DNA of 64,000 bases from Serratia nevei (GCF_037948395.1 NZ_CP149940.1:5084001-5148000); one strand, 5' to 3'. Shown: positions 27,273 to 37,729, counted from the first letter of the stretch. The notes: generated from the letters alone by a model not told the origin. A program made the numbers and translations.

Positions 27273-29315
27273 TTATCCTTTAATGCCGTAATGGCGCAGC
27301 ATAGCATCCAGCTGCGGCTCGCGGCCACGGAAGCGTTTGAACAGCGCCATCGGCTCTTCCGACCCGCCGCGCGACAGGATGTTGTCGAGGAAGGATTTGC
27401 CGGTTTCGGCGTTGAAAATCCCCTCTTCTTCGAAGCGCGAGTAGGCGTCGGCCGACAGCACTTCCGCCCACAGGTAGCTGTAGTAACCCGCCGCATAGCC
27501 GCCGGCGAAGATGTGGCTGAAGGCGTGCGGGAAGCGGCCCCAGCTTGGCGAAGGCACCACCGCCACCATTTTCTTCACTTCCGCCAACGTCGGCAGGATC
27601 TGCGCGCCTTTTTCCGGGCTGTATTCGAAGTGCATGCGGAAATCGAACAGGCCGAACTCCAGCTGGCGCAGGATGAACAGCGCCGCCTGGTAATTCTTGG
27701 CCGCCAGCAGCTTGTCGAGCATGGCCTTCGGCAGCGGCTCGCCGCTCTGGTAGTGGCCCGAGATAAACGCCAGCGCTTCCGGCTCCCAGCACCAGTTTTC
27801 CATAAACTGGCTCGGCAGTTCGACCGCATCCCACGGCACCCCGTTGATGCCGGAGACGCCGGCGGTATCGATCTGCGTCAGCATGTGGTGCAGACCGTGG
27901 CCGAACTCGTGGAACAGCGTGGTCACTTCGTTATGGGTGAACAGCGCCGGCTGGTCGCCCAGCGGGCGGTTGAAGTTGCAGGTCAGGTAAGCGACCGGTT
28001 TTTGCAGCGTGCCGTCGGCCTTGCGCAGGCTGCCGACGCAGTCGTCCATCCAGGCGCCGCCGCGTTTGTTTTCGCGGGCGTACAGATCGAGGTAGAAGCT
28101 GCCGCGCAGCTCGCCGTTAGCGTCGAACAGATCGAAGAAGCGCACGTCCGGATGCCAGGTCTCCACGTCTTTACGCTCTTTGGCGGTGATGCCGTAAATG
28201 CGTTTCACCACTTCGAACAGCCCTTCCACCACCCGCTGTTCCGGGAAGTACGGGCGCAGCTGCTCGTCGCTGATGGAGAACAGGTGCTGCTTCTGTTTTT
28301 CGCCGTAATAGGTGATGTCCCAGGCTTCAAGCTCGTCCACGCCATAGTGCTGTTTGGCGAAGGCGCGCAGCTGCGCCAGCTCCTGCTCGGCCTGCGGGCG
28401 GGCGCGCTTGGCCAGATCGCTCAGGAAGCCGATCACCTGCTCCGGGCTCTCCGCCATTTTGGTCGCCAGCGACTTGTCGGCGTAGGTATCGAAGCCCAGC
28501 AGCTGAGCCAGCTCGTGGCGCAGCGCCAGCGTTTCCGCCATCACTTCGCTGTTGTCCCATTTGCCGGCGTTCGGCCCCTGATCGGAGGCGCGGGTGGCGA
28601 AGGCGCGGTACATCTCTTCGCGCAGCGCGCGGTTGTCGGCGTAGGTCAACACCGGCAGGTAGCTCGGCATGTCCAGCGTCAGCAGCCAGCCGTCCTGCTC
28701 TTTGGCCTGCGCCATCGCCTGTGCCTGCGCCAGGGCGCTCTCCGGCAGGCCGCTCAGCTCGGCTTCGTCGGTAATCAGTTTGCTCCAGCCCATGGTGGCG
28801 TCGAGCACGTTGTTGCTGTAGGTAGACCCCAGTTCGGACAGGCGCGCGACGATCTCACCGTAGCGCTGCTGTTTATCCGCCGACAGGCCGATGCCCGACA
28901 GTTCGAAATCGCGCAGCGCGTTGTCCACCGCCTTGCGCTGCGGCACGCTCAGCGCCTCGAACGCCGCACCCTCTTTCAGGCTGCGGTAGGCCTGGTACAG
29001 CCCTTCGTGCTGGCCAACCCAGGTGCCGTATTCAGACAGCAGCGGCAGCGCCTGCTCATAGGCGGTGCGCAGCTCCGGGCTGTTTTTCACCGAGTTCAGG
29101 TGCCCGATCGGCGACCAGATGCGCGACAGGCGATCGTCCGACTCCGCCAGCGGCTGACACAGATTATCCCAGGTGAACGGCCCCGGCTGCGCAACCACGC
29201 GCTCTACCGCGGCGCGGCAGTCCGCCAGCGCGGATTGCACCGCAGGCACGATATCTTCAGGGCGGATCGCCGAGAACGGCGGCAGGGAAAACGGGGTCAG
29301 CAACGGATTTGTCAT
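27273..29315 (-). CDS. prlC: Oligopeptidase A (PrlC/OpdA)
   Basis: 680 residues, M3-family cytoplasmic zinc metallopeptidase. HEFGH is at residues 469-473 within [15 protein letters not shown], and [10 protein letters not shown] downstream supplies the third zinc ligand. It degrades short peptides, including cleaved signal peptides. It starts [21 protein letters not shown] as in E. coli. The upstream 118 nt contain a GC-rich GGGGCCCGCCGCGGGGGC stretch in the leader; I found no convincing sigma-32 promoter. Confidence 0.96.
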   Translation of the reverse strand: MTNPLLTPFSLPPFSAIRPEDIVPAVQSALADCRAAVERVVAQPGPFTWDNLCQPLAESDDRLSRIWSPIGHLNSVKNSPELRTAYEQALPLLSEYGTWVGQHEGLYQAYRSLKEGAAFEALSVPQRKAVDNALRDFELSGIGLSADKQQRYGEIVARLSELGSTYSNNVLDATMGWSKLITDEAELSGLPESALAQAQAMAQAKEQDGWLLTLDMPSYLPVLTYADNRALREEMYRAFATRASDQGPNAGKWDNSEVMAETLALRHELAQLLGFDTYADKSLATKMAESPEQVIGFLSDLAKRARPQAEQELAQLRAFAKQHYGVDELEAWDITYYGEKQKQHLFSISDEQLRPYFPEQRVVEGLFEVVKRIYGITAKERKDVETWHPDVRFFDLFDANGELRGSFYLDLYARENKRGGAWMDDCVGSLRKADGTLQKPVAYLTCNFNRPLGDQPALFTHNEVTTLFHEFGHGLHHMLTQIDTAGVSGINGVPWDAVELPSQFMENWCWEPEALAFISGHYQSGEPLPKAMLDKLLAAKNYQAALFILRQLEFGLFDFRMHFEYSPEKGAQILPTLAEVKKMVAVVPSPSWGRFPHAFSHIFAGGYAAGYYSYLWAEVLSADAYSRFEEEGIFNAETGKSFLDNILSRGGSEEPMALFKRFRGREPQLDAMLRHYGIKG

Positions 29316-29433
29316 AGGGCAGTCCTGATTAGCGTTGGGGCCCGCCGCGGGGGCGAGCCTTAAAATGCGTATGAATCTCTAACATGGAGCCAGACAACAG
29401 GAAAATCAATGCCCGGCGTTGATCGTTCGTGCC

Positions 29434-29895
29434 TTAAACGGCGCTTTGGCGGATGCGGGCGGCCAGCGCCGCCAGCTGTTCGTCGTCGGCGCGCGCGGCG
29501 TCGTGGGAGGAGATATAGCCCTCGTAACGTTCGAAAAACTTCGGCGAGGTCGATTCGATCGGCCGCCACTGATCCAGCGACGCGGTGCCGTGCAGCGGGA
29601 TCAGTTTGGCGTGCACATGGTCGACGCCGTAGCCCTCGAACACCATGCCGCAGCGGCCGACGTCGTCGAACGCGCGGTCCAGCTGCTTCGCCACCCGCTT
29701 GGTCGCCAGCATCAGCGCGCTCAACACCTCGTCCGGCAGGTCAAAGACGTAGCTCGGGTGGTGGGCCTTGGGGATCACCACGCTGAAACCGTCGGTGTTG
29801 GGAAAGATGGACAGGAACGCCAGATGGTCGTCGTCTTCCCAGATTTTATGGCACGGCGCCTTGCCCGCCGCGATGTCGCAAAAAATGCAGCTCAT
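29434..29895 (-). CDS. HIT-family nucleotide hydrolase/transferase
   Basis: 153 residues. It begins CIFCDIAAGK, the zinc-ribbon start of many bacterial HIT proteins, then VVIPKAHHPSYVFDLPDEVL. The histidine-triad motif reads VDHVHAKLIP: the first two His are present and the third is Lys. The second His is the nucleotide-transfer residue, so activity on adenylated nucleotides is still possible. The C-terminus is longer than in HinT-like members. Physiological substrate unknown. It lies upstream of prlC on the same strand with a 118-nt gap. Confidence 0.85.
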   Translation of the reverse strand: MSCIFCDIAAGKAPCHKIWEDDDHLAFLSIFPNTDGFSVVIPKAHHPSYVFDLPDEVLSALMLATKRVAKQLDRAFDDVGRCGMVFEGYGVDHVHAKLIPLHGTASLDQWRPIESTSPKFFERYEGYISSHDAARADDEQLAALAARIRQSAV

Positions 29896-29982
29896 ATCGC
29901 CTCCAGGGTGCAGCGTCGAGCCGACGGCCCGCCATCAAACACCTCTCGGCAACATAGCGGATATTTTGCTTTTTTACCGCTA

Positions 29983-31425
29983 TTAAACGGCATTCCCCGC
30001 CCAAATCGCCGGACGCCGCCCATGCCAGGGCGCGGCGCGTTCCAGCTGTCCGGCCAGCTGCAACAACCGATCCTCACGGCCAAAACCGGCGACAAACTGC
30101 ATGCCTATCGGCAGGTTGTGCTGCGCATCCTGGGCCAGCGGCACCGACATCGCCGGTACGCCGGCGACGTTAAATACCGGGGTGAACGGTGAATGATCGA
30201 ACAAATGCGCCGTCCATTCCAGCCCGTCCATATTCGCCGCATTCGCGCCATAACGGCCAAGCCGCCAGGGCAGGTCGGGTAGCGTCGGCGTCAGCAGCAG
30301 GTCGTATTGCTGGAAATAGGCGCCGACTGCGCGAGTCACCCGGTTGCGTACCTCGAGCGCACGCACCATATCCACCGCCCTGGCCGCCTGGCCGTAGCGA
30401 TAGCAGGCCAGCGTTTCCGGCTCCAGCGTTTCGCTTGAAATAGCCCGTCCGCTCGCTTGGCTCAGACCATCGACCCAGCCGACCAGATTGGCGCACCAGA
30501 TTTGCGCATTGGCGAACACCAACTCTTGCCAACTGACGCCGATCGCCATTTCCGTTTCGCTGACCTGATGCCCCAACGCCGCCAATAACACCGCCGTTTC
30601 CGCCGTGGCGCCGGCGATGTTCGACTCGGTTTTTCCGCCGTTCCACGCCTCGGTCATCATGCCGATGCGCAGCCTGCCCGGTTGCCGCGTCACCTGCGAT
30701 AACCAGCTGTGCGCCGGCGGCGCCGTGTAATACGGCTCGCCAACGTGAGGACGCTGCATCGCATCCAGCAACGCGGCGCTGTCACGCACCGTGCGGCTGA
30801 GCCCCAGCTGGACGCCAAAGCCGTTGAAGACCTCATCCATCACCGGGCCATGCGGCACCCGACCGCGCGTAGGCTTGAGACCAAATACCCCGTTTGACGA
30901 AGCCGGTACGCGAATCGAGCCGGCGGCGTCGGTGGCGTGAGCGATGGGCACCATACCGGCGGCAACCGCCGCACCGGCGCCACCGCTGGATCCACCGGCG
31001 CTGAAATCCAGGTTCCAGGGGTTGCGCGTGGCACCGTAAAGCACGGCCTCGGTGGTGGTGCTGAACGCCATTTCCGGCGTGCTGGTGCGGCCAAAGGTCA
31101 CCAGCTCGGCCTGGCGGATATTGCTCATCAGATGGCTGTCGGCGGCGGCGACGCTGCCCTGCGCCAACCGGCTGCCCAGCTCAACGCGCTTGCCTGCCAT
31201 GCTGATGGCGATGTCCTTGATCAGGAAAGGCACGCCCGACAAAGGCCCGTCGTCTTGTTCCGGCGGCTGCTCCCAGTGTTCCACCACCGCGTTAATCGCC
31301 GGGTTCACCGCCTCGACGGCGGCCCGCGCCGCCTGTTGCAGCGCCGCTGCGCTGACCTCGCCACGCCGCACCAATTCGGCCAATCCCAGCGCATCGTAGC
31401 TCACGTATTCGCTCAATTTCATCAT
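29983..31425 (-). CDS. Amidase-signature family amidase
   Basis: 480 residues. The Ser-Ser-Lys catalytic triad region is visible: the lysine in VPFLIKDIA and the serines in AGGSSGGAGAAVAAG, with DAAGSIRVPAS completing the signature. Family members hydrolyse amides such as indoleacetamide or aryl amides, or act in glutamyl-tRNA amidation; here no GatB or GatC is nearby, so it is a stand-alone amidase of unknown substrate. ATG 31425 is chosen because a GGAGAGGGGG ribosome site lies just upstream; ATG 31422 is next to it. It is divergent from a LysR gene across 73 bp, which suggests control by that regulator. Confidence 0.85.
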   Translation of the reverse strand: MMKLSEYVSYDALGLAELVRRGEVSAAALQQAARAAVEAVNPAINAVVEHWEQPPEQDDGPLSGVPFLIKDIAISMAGKRVELGSRLAQGSVAAADSHLMSNIRQAELVTFGRTSTPEMAFSTTTEAVLYGATRNPWNLDFSAGGSSGGAGAAVAAGMVPIAHATDAAGSIRVPASSNGVFGLKPTRGRVPHGPVMDEVFNGFGVQLGLSRTVRDSAALLDAMQRPHVGEPYYTAPPAHSWLSQVTRQPGRLRIGMMTEAWNGGKTESNIAGATAETAVLLAALGHQVSETEMAIGVSWQELVFANAQIWCANLVGWVDGLSQASGRAISSETLEPETLACYRYGQAARAVDMVRALEVRNRVTRAVGAYFQQYDLLLTPTLPDLPWRLGRYGANAANMDGLEWTAHLFDHSPFTPVFNVAGVPAMSVPLAQDAQHNLPIGMQFVAGFGREDRLLQLAGQLERAAPWHGRRPAIWAGNAV

Positions 31426-31498
31426 CGTCCCCCTCTCCGTTGCGGTTTCACCGGTCTGTTCCGGCGTCCGTTCCACGGTAGGGAGATCGGCGCTATAG

Positions 31499-32437
31499 TT
31501 GAAATTGATAGATTTAATTCGGGGAATAGTTATCAACAATTTAAAGCGGCTCGATCTCAATCTTTTGGTTACATTGGAAGCGTTGCTCAGCGAGCGCAGC
31601 GTGACGCGGGCGGCGGCGCGCCTCAATCTCAGCCAGCCTTCGGTCAGCATTCAGCTTGCCAAGCTGCGTGAGATCTACCGTGACCCGCTGCTGCTGCCGA
31701 ACCCGCGCGGCATGCTGCCGACGGCGCGCGCGCTCGGCCTGTTGGCACCGCTGCGCCAAACGCTGGCCGATGTGGGCCGCTTGGTCGCGCCGGAGCAGCC
31801 CTTTGATCCGCGGCAGGCGGAAGTCACCTGGCAGCTGGCCGCCGCCGATGCCGCTGAATACGCAATTTTGCTGCCGATGCTGCCCCGTCTGCGGCTGGCG
31901 GCGCCGAAATCCCGTCTGGCGATCCGCGAAGCGGCGCCCAAACGCATGAGCCGCGATTTGGCGGACGGGGTGATCGATCTCGGTTTTCTGAGCCGGGAAG
32001 AAGCGCCGGCGGAGCTGCGCCATCGGCCGCTGTTTCACGAGAACTACCTGCTGGTCGGCCGCCGGGATCACCCGCTGTTGCAACGGCCGCCCTCACTCGA
32101 ACAGTTCTGCCAGCTTGAGTTTGTGATGGTTTCGCAAGATGGCGGCGGTTTTCGTACCCAGATCGATACGCTGCTGGCCGCACAGGGGCTAACCCGACGG
32201 GTCGTAATGTCGGTGCCGCACTTCCTGTTTATTCCCGCGTTGCTGGCGAAGTCCGATATGGTCGCCATGCTGCCTTCGCGCATGCTGGGGGAACTGTTGG
32301 GGGAATTGCGCACCTGCGCGGCTCCGCTGGAGATGCCGGGTTACGACATGGTGATGGTATGGCATGAACGTTCCCATCTCGACCCGGCCCACAGCTGGCT
32401 GCGCGAGCAGGTGGTGGCCGCGCTGGGGCCGCGATAA
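31499..32437 (+). CDS. LysR-family regulator divergent from amidase
   Basis: About 312 residues. The winged-helix domain spans LKRLDLNLLVTLEALLSERSV to DPLLLPNPRGMLPTARAL, and the rest is the effector-binding domain. It resembles the NodD/PcpR-like subgroup, which begins N-N-L-K-R-L-D-L. The start is uncertain: no ATG or GTG precedes the helix; TTG 31499 and TTG 31505 are in frame and could serve. Its last 249 nt overlap the antisense reading frame of the ASCH protein. The likely target is the amidase gene. Confidence 0.8.
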   Translation: MKLIDLIRGIVINNLKRLDLNLLVTLEALLSERSVTRAAARLNLSQPSVSIQLAKLREIYRDPLLLPNPRGMLPTARALGLLAPLRQTLADVGRLVAPEQPFDPRQAEVTWQLAAADAAEYAILLPMLPRLRLAAPKSRLAIREAAPKRMSRDLADGVIDLGFLSREEAPAELRHRPLFHENYLLVGRRDHPLLQRPPSLEQFCQLEFVMVSQDGGGFRTQIDTLLAAQGLTRRVVMSVPHFLFIPALLAKSDMVAMLPSRMLGELLGELRTCAAPLEMPGYDMVMVWHERSHLDPAHSWLREQVVAALGPR

Positions 32438-32836
32438 AATCTCCACCAGCGCAAACTCTTCTAACACCAGCCACATATCCGCCGCAAAAGTGCCTTCGCG
32501 GGTGAAAAATTCCCGATGCCCCTCGCGCCAAAACGCCAGGCTTTTGTCGCCTTCGCCCTCTTTGGCCGCCATCTCGGCGGTCACCTGGTCGTAGCGCACC
32601 AGGCGCAGCGCCAGGGTTTTGATCACGCAGGCCGGTTCGCCGCGGCCGTCGAGAATAATGCTATCGTCGCCGATCATCGGCGTTTGCTCCCGGCGATAGC
32701 TCGCATAGGAGCTGCAGGTGGCGGTCTTTTCCCCGCTCAGCACCAACTGCAGCAGTTCGTCGGCCAACTCGGGGCCGTCGCCGAACGCCCAGCGCGCCGC
32801 GTCGGGGTAGTTCGCCAAAATCGCCTGTTTGCTCAT
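32189..32836 (-). CDS. ASCH-domain protein with long antisense C-terminal extension
   Basis: The frame encodes 215 residues. The first ~135 form an ASCH domain: LQLVLSGEKTATCSSYASYRRE has the conserved G-x-K-x-x-T motif, and TFAADMWLVLEEFALVEIL ends the beta-barrel. ASCH domains are thought to bind RNA, and some act on modified nucleosides. After EIL the frame stays open for about 83 more codons, entirely opposite the LysR 3' end. That part is rich in Arg, His and Gln and looks like shadow sequence. Either the true protein has a non-native tail or an ancestral stop was lost. Start ATG 32836 with AGGGACAGG just upstream. The gene is divergent from rlmJ. Confidence 0.7.
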   Translation of the reverse strand: MSKQAILANYPDAARWAFGDGPELADELLQLVLSGEKTATCSSYASYRREQTPMIGDDSIILDGRGEPACVIKTLALRLVRYDQVTAEMAAKEGEGDKSLAFWREGHREFFTREGTFAADMWLVLEEFALVEILSRPQRGHHLLAQPAVGRVEMGTFMPYHHHVVTRHLQRSRAGAQFPQQFPQHARRQHGDHIGLRQQRGNKQEVRHRHYDPSG

Positions 32837-32971
32837 CGTCCTGTCCCTTTCTGTGAACGTCTGCGGCAACGGAGTCCAGTTTTTCCCGGCCAGACAGTTT
32901 ATACTGTGCAGATTATAAGCCTTATTGCATTGAATGCTCCGTCTGCGGAGCACAAGGAATCGCCACCCGTC

Positions 32972-33814
32972 ATGTTAAGTTATCGCCACAGTTTCCACGC
33001 CGGCAACCACGCCGACGTGCTCAAACACACCGTTCAGAGCCTGATCATCGAGTCGCTGAAGGAAAAAGAGAAGCCGTTCCTGTATCTGGATACCCACTCG
33101 GGCGCAGGCCGTTATCAGCTCAGCGGCGAACACGCCGAGCGCACCGGCGAATACCTGGAAGGCATCGGCTTGCTGTGGCAGCGCGACGATCTGCCGGAAG
33201 AGCTGGCGGCCTACATGAGCGTGGTACACAACTTCAACCGTTCCGGCACGCTGCGCTACTATCCCGGCTCGCCGCTGATCGCCCGCCAGCTGCTGCGCCC
33301 GCAGGACAAAATTCACCTGACCGAGCTGCACCCGAGCGACTACCCGCTGCTGCGCAGCGAGTTCCAGAAAGACGAACGCGCCAAAGTGCAGCGCGCCGAC
33401 GGCTATCAGCAGCTGAAATCCCAGCTGCCGCCCCTGTCGCGCCGCGGCCTGATCCTGATGGACCCGCCGTATGAAATGAAGACCGATTACCAGGACGTGG
33501 TCAAAGGCATTCAGGAAGGCTACAAGCGTTTCGCCACCGGCACTTACGCGCTGTGGTACCCGGTGGTGATGCGCCAGCAGATCAAACGCATGCTGCGCGA
33601 TCTGGAAGCCACCGGCATTCGCCGCATTCTGCAGATCGAACTGGCGGTGAAACCCGACAGCGATCAGCGCGGCATGACCGCCTCCGGCATGATCGTCATC
33701 AACCCGCCGTGGAAGCTGGAACAGCAGATGAAAAACGTGCTGCCGTGGCTGCACAAGGTGCTGGTGCCGTCGGGCATCGGCCACCATCTGGTGAACTGGG
33801 TGGTACCGGAATAA
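32972..33814 (+). CDS. rlmJ: 23S rRNA (adenine2030-N6)-methyltransferase RlmJ
   Basis: 280 residues, E. coli RlmJ (YhiR) length. It starts [19 protein letters not shown], the family hallmark. The SAM motif is [10 protein letters not shown], and the catalytic motif is MDPPYE (D-P-P-Y). It makes m6A2030 in 23S rRNA. It lies upstream of gor, as in E. coli. AAGGA precedes the ATG by about 12 nt. Confidence 0.95.
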   Translation: MLSYRHSFHAGNHADVLKHTVQSLIIESLKEKEKPFLYLDTHSGAGRYQLSGEHAERTGEYLEGIGLLWQRDDLPEELAAYMSVVHNFNRSGTLRYYPGSPLIARQLLRPQDKIHLTELHPSDYPLLRSEFQKDERAKVQRADGYQQLKSQLPPLSRRGLILMDPPYEMKTDYQDVVKGIQEGYKRFATGTYALWYPVVMRQQIKRMLRDLEATGIRRILQIELAVKPDSDQRGMTASGMIVINPPWKLEQQMKNVLPWLHKVLVPSGIGHHLVNWVVPE

Positions 33815-33944
33815 TCCCCGGCAGGGCGCGGTTCGCCGCGCCCTGCGTCCACCTATCGCAGCCATCGACGCAATCTTTGCGACAAACCCCGGTCAGGCGT
33901 TAAACTCTTACCCTCTTCAAATTCACAACTCATGGAAATCCCAG

Positions 33945-35297
33945 ATGACGAAACATTACGATTATCTAGCAATTGGCGGCGGCAGCGGCGGTATCGCATC
34001 GATCAACCGGGCAGCCATGTACGGCCAAAAGTGTGCGCTGATTGAAGCCAAAGAGCTGGGCGGCACCTGTGTAAACGTGGGTTGTGTACCGAAAAAAGTC
34101 ATGTGGCACGCGGCGCAGATCGCCGAGGCCATCCATCAGTACGGCCCGGACTACGGCTTCGACACCACCGTCAACGCCTTCGACTGGAAGAAGCTGGTCG
34201 CCAACCGCACCGCCTATATCGACCGCATCCACAACTCCTACGACAACGTGCTGGGCAAGAACAAGGTCGACGTGATCAAAGGCTTCGCGCGCTTCGTGGA
34301 TGCGCACACCGTGGAAGTGAACGGCGAGACCATCACCGCCGACCACATCCTGATCGCCACCGGCGGCCGCCCGAGCCACCCGGCGATTCCGGGTGCGGAA
34401 TACGGCATCGACTCCGACGGCTTCTTTGAGCTGGACGCCATGCCGAAGCGCGTCGCCGTAGTCGGCGCCGGCTATATCGCCGTAGAGATCGCCGGCGTGC
34501 TGAACGCGCTGGGCGCGGAAACGCACCTGTTCGTGCGCAAGCACGCGCCGCTGCGCAGCTTCGATCCGATGATCGTCGAAACCCTGGTGGAAGTGATGAA
34601 CACCGAAGGGCCGAGCCTGCACACCGAATCGGTGCCGAAAGCGATCGTCAAGAACGCCGACGGCAGCCTGACGCTGCAGCTGGAAAATGGCAAGGCATTC
34701 ACCGTCGACTGCCTGATCTGGGCCATCGGCCGCGAACCGGCGACCGACAACCTGAACCTCGGCGTTACCGGGGTGAAGACCAACGAGCAAGGCTATATTG
34801 ACGTCGATAAGTTCCAGAATACCAACGTCAAAGGCATCTACGCGGTGGGCGACAACACCGGCGCGGTAGAGCTGACCCCGGTCGCCGTGGCCGCCGGCCG
34901 CCGCCTGTCCGAGCGCCTGTTCAACAACAAGCCGGACGAGCACCTGGATTACAGCAACATCGCCACCGTGGTGTTCAGCCACCCGCCGATCGGCACCGTC
35001 GGCCTGACCGAGCCGGAAGCCATCGAGAAGTTCGGGGCGGACAACGTGAAGGTATACAAATCCTCCTTCACCGCCATGTACAGCGCCGTGACGCAGCACC
35101 GCCAGCCGTGCCGCATGAAGCTGGTGTGCGCGGGTAAAGAAGAGAAGATCGTCGGCCTGCACGGCATCGGCTTCGGCATGGATGAAATCCTGCAGGGCTT
35201 CGCGGTAGCGGTGAAGATGGGCGCCACCAAGAAGGACTTCGACAACACCGTGGCGATCCACCCGACCGCGGCGGAAGAGTTCGTTACCATGCGCTAA
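33945..35297 (+). CDS. gor: Glutathione reductase
   Basis: 450 residues, as in E. coli Gor. The FAD motif is [11 protein letters not shown], and the redox-active disulfide is C42-VNVG-C47 in [13 protein letters not shown]. The NADPH motif [13 protein letters not shown] carries the Ala variant common in Gor. The C-terminal catalytic HPTAAEEF gives the active-site His-Glu pair. It reduces oxidised glutathione with NADPH in the cytoplasm. A hairpin spans its stop codon and a terminator follows. Confidence 0.97.
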   Translation: MTKHYDYLAIGGGSGGIASINRAAMYGQKCALIEAKELGGTCVNVGCVPKKVMWHAAQIAEAIHQYGPDYGFDTTVNAFDWKKLVANRTAYIDRIHNSYDNVLGKNKVDVIKGFARFVDAHTVEVNGETITADHILIATGGRPSHPAIPGAEYGIDSDGFFELDAMPKRVAVVGAGYIAVEIAGVLNALGAETHLFVRKHAPLRSFDPMIVETLVEVMNTEGPSLHTESVPKAIVKNADGSLTLQLENGKAFTVDCLIWAIGREPATDNLNLGVTGVKTNEQGYIDVDKFQNTNVKGIYAVGDNTGAVELTPVAVAAGRRLSERLFNNKPDEHLDYSNIATVVFSHPPIGTVGLTEPEAIEKFGADNVKVYKSSFTAMYSAVTQHRQPCRMKLVCAGKEEKIVGLHGIGFGMDEILQGFAVAVKMGATKKDFDNTVAIHPTAAEEFVTMR

Positions 35298-35348
35298 CCG
35301 CTGCGGTTAGCCCATTCTCAGGCCGGTAAACACCGGCCTGTTCTTTTT
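35293..35348 (+). terminator. Stop-codon hairpin and rho-independent terminator of gor
   Basis: GCTAACCG / CGGTTAGC (35293-35311) is a perfect 8-bp hairpin that includes the TAA stop. Then CAGGCCGGT / ACCGGCCTG (35319-35340), a 9-bp stem with an AAAC loop, is followed by TTCTTTTT. The second is a standard terminator; the first may protect the mRNA or assist termination. Confidence 0.88.
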
Positions 35349-35453
35349 GTGCGGTTTACTATTCCCTTCGCACCCGCCTGCTTTTTCTGCCATTATTCTG
35401 CCTGATAAATTAGCGGGACTGATACAACCTCCCCGCGCCTCTGGAGAACACCG

Positions 35454-35948
35454 ATGCTGTTCAAACTATGCAAAACCCTTGCGATGGCCTGCGTGGCCCT
35501 GATTATCGCCCAGAGCAGCGCGCTCAGCTTTACCCTGGAAGTGGCGGGCAAGATCGACAACGTGACCGACCCGGTCAATAAAAGCTATCTGTTCACCGAT
35601 AAGCAGCTGTTGGCGATGCCGGTGCGCAGCATCACCACCTCCACGTCCTGGACGCCGCAGAGAAAATTCGAAGGAATTTCAGTGGCCGATATCCTGGAGC
35701 GCGTCGGCGCCAAGGGCGAGACGCTGACCTTCTACGCGCTGAACGATTATTACATCGACGTGCCGCTGTCCGACGTCAAAAAGTACAACATGATCCTGGC
35801 CTACAAGATGGACGGGGAAATGCTGAAGCTCAGAAACTTCGGCCCGCTGTTCCTGGTTTACCCGCGCGACGCCGCCGGGCCTGAACTGAACTCGCCGTTG
35901 TACAACTCGCGCTTTATCTGGCAAGTCGACAGGATCGTGATCAAATGA
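35454..35948 (+). CDS. Periplasmic molybdopterin-oxidoreductase-fold protein lacking mature cysteines
   Basis: 164 residues. A signal peptide (LAMACVALIIAQSSALS, cleavage near residue 24) is followed by a domain resembling the oxidoreductase molybdopterin-binding fold: FEGISVADILERVG, TFYALNDYYIDVPL and GPLFLVYPRD are typical. In sulfite-oxidase-type enzymes a cysteine ligates molybdenum; the mature protein here has none. It is therefore probably not a molybdoenzyme but a binding or sensory protein using the fold. Its stop overlaps the start of the hybrid histidine kinase (ATGA), so the two are translationally coupled and likely work together. Confidence 0.75.
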   Translation: MLFKLCKTLAMACVALIIAQSSALSFTLEVAGKIDNVTDPVNKSYLFTDKQLLAMPVRSITTSTSWTPQRKFEGISVADILERVGAKGETLTFYALNDYYIDVPLSDVKKYNMILAYKMDGEMLKLRNFGPLFLVYPRDAAGPELNSPLYNSRFIWQVDRIVIK

Positions 35949-37729
35949 AGCTGACGACCTTTAAGAACGGCAGCAGGCTGGCGATCCCGGCGATCTTTGC
36001 CGCGCTGTTTCTGGTGGCGTCGACCGTCACGCTCTATTACTACAGCGCCACCCTGTCGAAGAAAGGGCTGTATGCCATCGCCGGCACGCAGGAGAACTAC
36101 TCGTGGTCGATCGCCAAGTTCTCCATCAAGCTGGCGGAATTCGACACCTTCGTCGAGCAGCAGAGCCACGCTCCGCAGGTCGACAACGACAATCTGCGGC
36201 TGCGGTTCGAAATCCTCTATTCGCGCTTTTACGTGCTGGAAACCGTCTCCGAATCGACCCAGCCGCTGTACGCCGAGCCGGGCTACCCGGAAGTGGTCAA
36301 ACAGATGCGCCTGCAGATGGATCGCATCGATAAGCTGCTGGACAGCCCGAAAATCGACTTCGACCAGGTTTTCGCGGCCATGAAGGCCATCAAGCCTTAC
36401 GCCATCGAAATGGCCAACCTGACCGACCACGCCGAGGTGAAGCAGCGCACCGCCGCCTATGAGGACTACATCGAGAAACGGCACATTATTTTCTATGGGT
36501 TGGTGATCGTCATGTTCTCGGTGATTGCGCTGATCGCCATCACCCTGATCGTGTTCCGCCAGCAGCGGCTGACCATTCGCCAGCAGGCCAAGGCGATCGA
36601 GGCGGAGAAAGCGACTCGCACCAAGAACGCCTTCCTCGGCGCCATCGGCCACGAGCTGCGCACCTCGTTGCAGAGCGTGATGTCGGCCATCGACGTACTG
36701 GTGAACACCCGGGTGTCGGTGGAGCATGCGGACACTTTCCAGCGGCTGGAGACCGCCGCGCAGCAAATCGAAAGCCAGATGAAAGATCTGACCGACTATG
36801 CGCACCTCGACAGCGGCATGATGGAATTGCGCATCGTGCCGTTCGACGCGCAGAAGCTGATCGCGGAGACCGCCAACGAAATCGCCACCCTGACCCGCAA
36901 AGAGCAGGTCAAACTCAGCTGCGAGGTGGAGTGCAGCCACCTGCTGGTGCACTCCGATCCGCTGCGCATCCGGCAGATTATCGTCAACCTGCTGACCAAC
37001 GCCTACAAATACACCGAAAGCGGCAGCATCACGCTGCACAGCTGCCTGCGCCGCCAACCGGGCGGCAGTTCGTTGATCATCGAAGTGACCGACACCGGCA
37101 TCGGTATCGAAAAAGACCAGCTCGATCAGATCTTCAAACCCTTTACCCAGTTGGATCAGTCGCATACCAAGCAGTATGCCGGCGTGGGGATGGGGCTGGC
37201 GATCGTGCACGGCCTGGTGACGTTGCTCGACGGCACCATCACGGTGTACAGCGAAATCAAGAAGGGCAGCACCTTTATCGTCAGCATTCCGGTGCAGATC
37301 AGTGAAGACGAACGTGCCGACGAGCCCGCCGCCGCCAATGCTTCTCTGCAGCAGAAGCCGCAGCAGGTCCTGGTGGTGGATGACAACAAGTCGGTGGGTG
37401 ACGCCTTTGCGGCGCTATTGGACAAGCTGGGCTATCAGCACGAACTGTGCGACTCGCCGGAGCGCGCGCTGCAGAAGCTGCTCAGACGCCCTTACGACGC
37501 GCTGTTGCTAGATCTGCAGATGCCGGGCATCGACGGGGCCGCCCTGGCCAGGCAGCTGCGCAACCGTCGCGGCCCCAACCGCCATGTGCCGATCATCGGC
37601 ATCAGCGCCTACACGCCGGAGCAGCTGACGGCGGACCAGCGCGCCCTGTTCGACAACTATCTGATGAAGCCGGTCCGGCTGGATGCGCTGTCGAGCGCGC
37701 TGGCCGAGGTGTTCCCCGCTAAAGATTAA
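35945..37729 (+). CDS. Hybrid sensor histidine kinase with C-terminal receiver
   Basis: 594 residues. TM1 is at about 11-34 and TM2 at about 181-204, enclosing a ~145-residue periplasmic sensor of probable helical type. The H-box is GHELRT with phospho-accepting His236. The ATPase has N-box asparagines at 348 and 352, G1 DTGIG (383-387) and G2 GVGMGL (413-418). A receiver at about 474-590 has Asp479/Asp480, phospho-acceptor Asp523 (LLLDLQMPG) and Lys575. All key residues are intact. The overlapping periplasmic protein gene upstream suggests a two-part sensor. It converges with the HTH-receiver gene, overlapping by 11 nt. The lack of an Hpt domain suggests transfer to an Hpt protein elsewhere, or an internal control receiver. 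Confidence 0.9.
   Translation: MKLTTFKNGSRLAIPAIFAALFLVASTVTLYYYSATLSKKGLYAIAGTQENYSWSIAKFSIKLAEFDTFVEQQSHAPQVDNDNLRLRFEILYSRFYVLETVSESTQPLYAEPGYPEVVKQMRLQMDRIDKLLDSPKIDFDQVFAAMKAIKPYAIEMANLTDHAEVKQRTAAYEDYIEKRHIIFYGLVIVMFSVIALIAITLIVFRQQRLTIRQQAKAIEAEKATRTKNAFLGAIGHELRTSLQSVMSAIDVLVNTRVSVEHADTFQRLETAAQQIESQMKDLTDYAHLDSGMMELRIVPFDAQKLIAETANEIATLTRKEQVKLSCEVECSHLLVHSDPLRIRQIIVNLLTNAYKYTESGSITLHSCLRRQPGGSSLIIEVTDTGIGIEKDQLDQIFKPFTQLDQSHTKQYAGVGMGLAIVHGLVTLLDGTITVYSEIKKGSTFIVSIPVQISEDERADEPAAANASLQQKPQQVLVVDDNKSVGDAFAALLDKLGYQHELCDSPERALQKLLRRPYDALLLDLQMPGIDGAALARQLRNRRGPNRHVPIIGISAYTPEQLTADQRALFDNYLMKPVRLDALSSALAEVFPAKD

Noticed and set aside
27291..29363. 690-codon plus-strand frame opposite prlC
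   Set aside because: Antisense shadow of a highly conserved peptidase gene; composition rich in Arg, Gln and His with no known motif.
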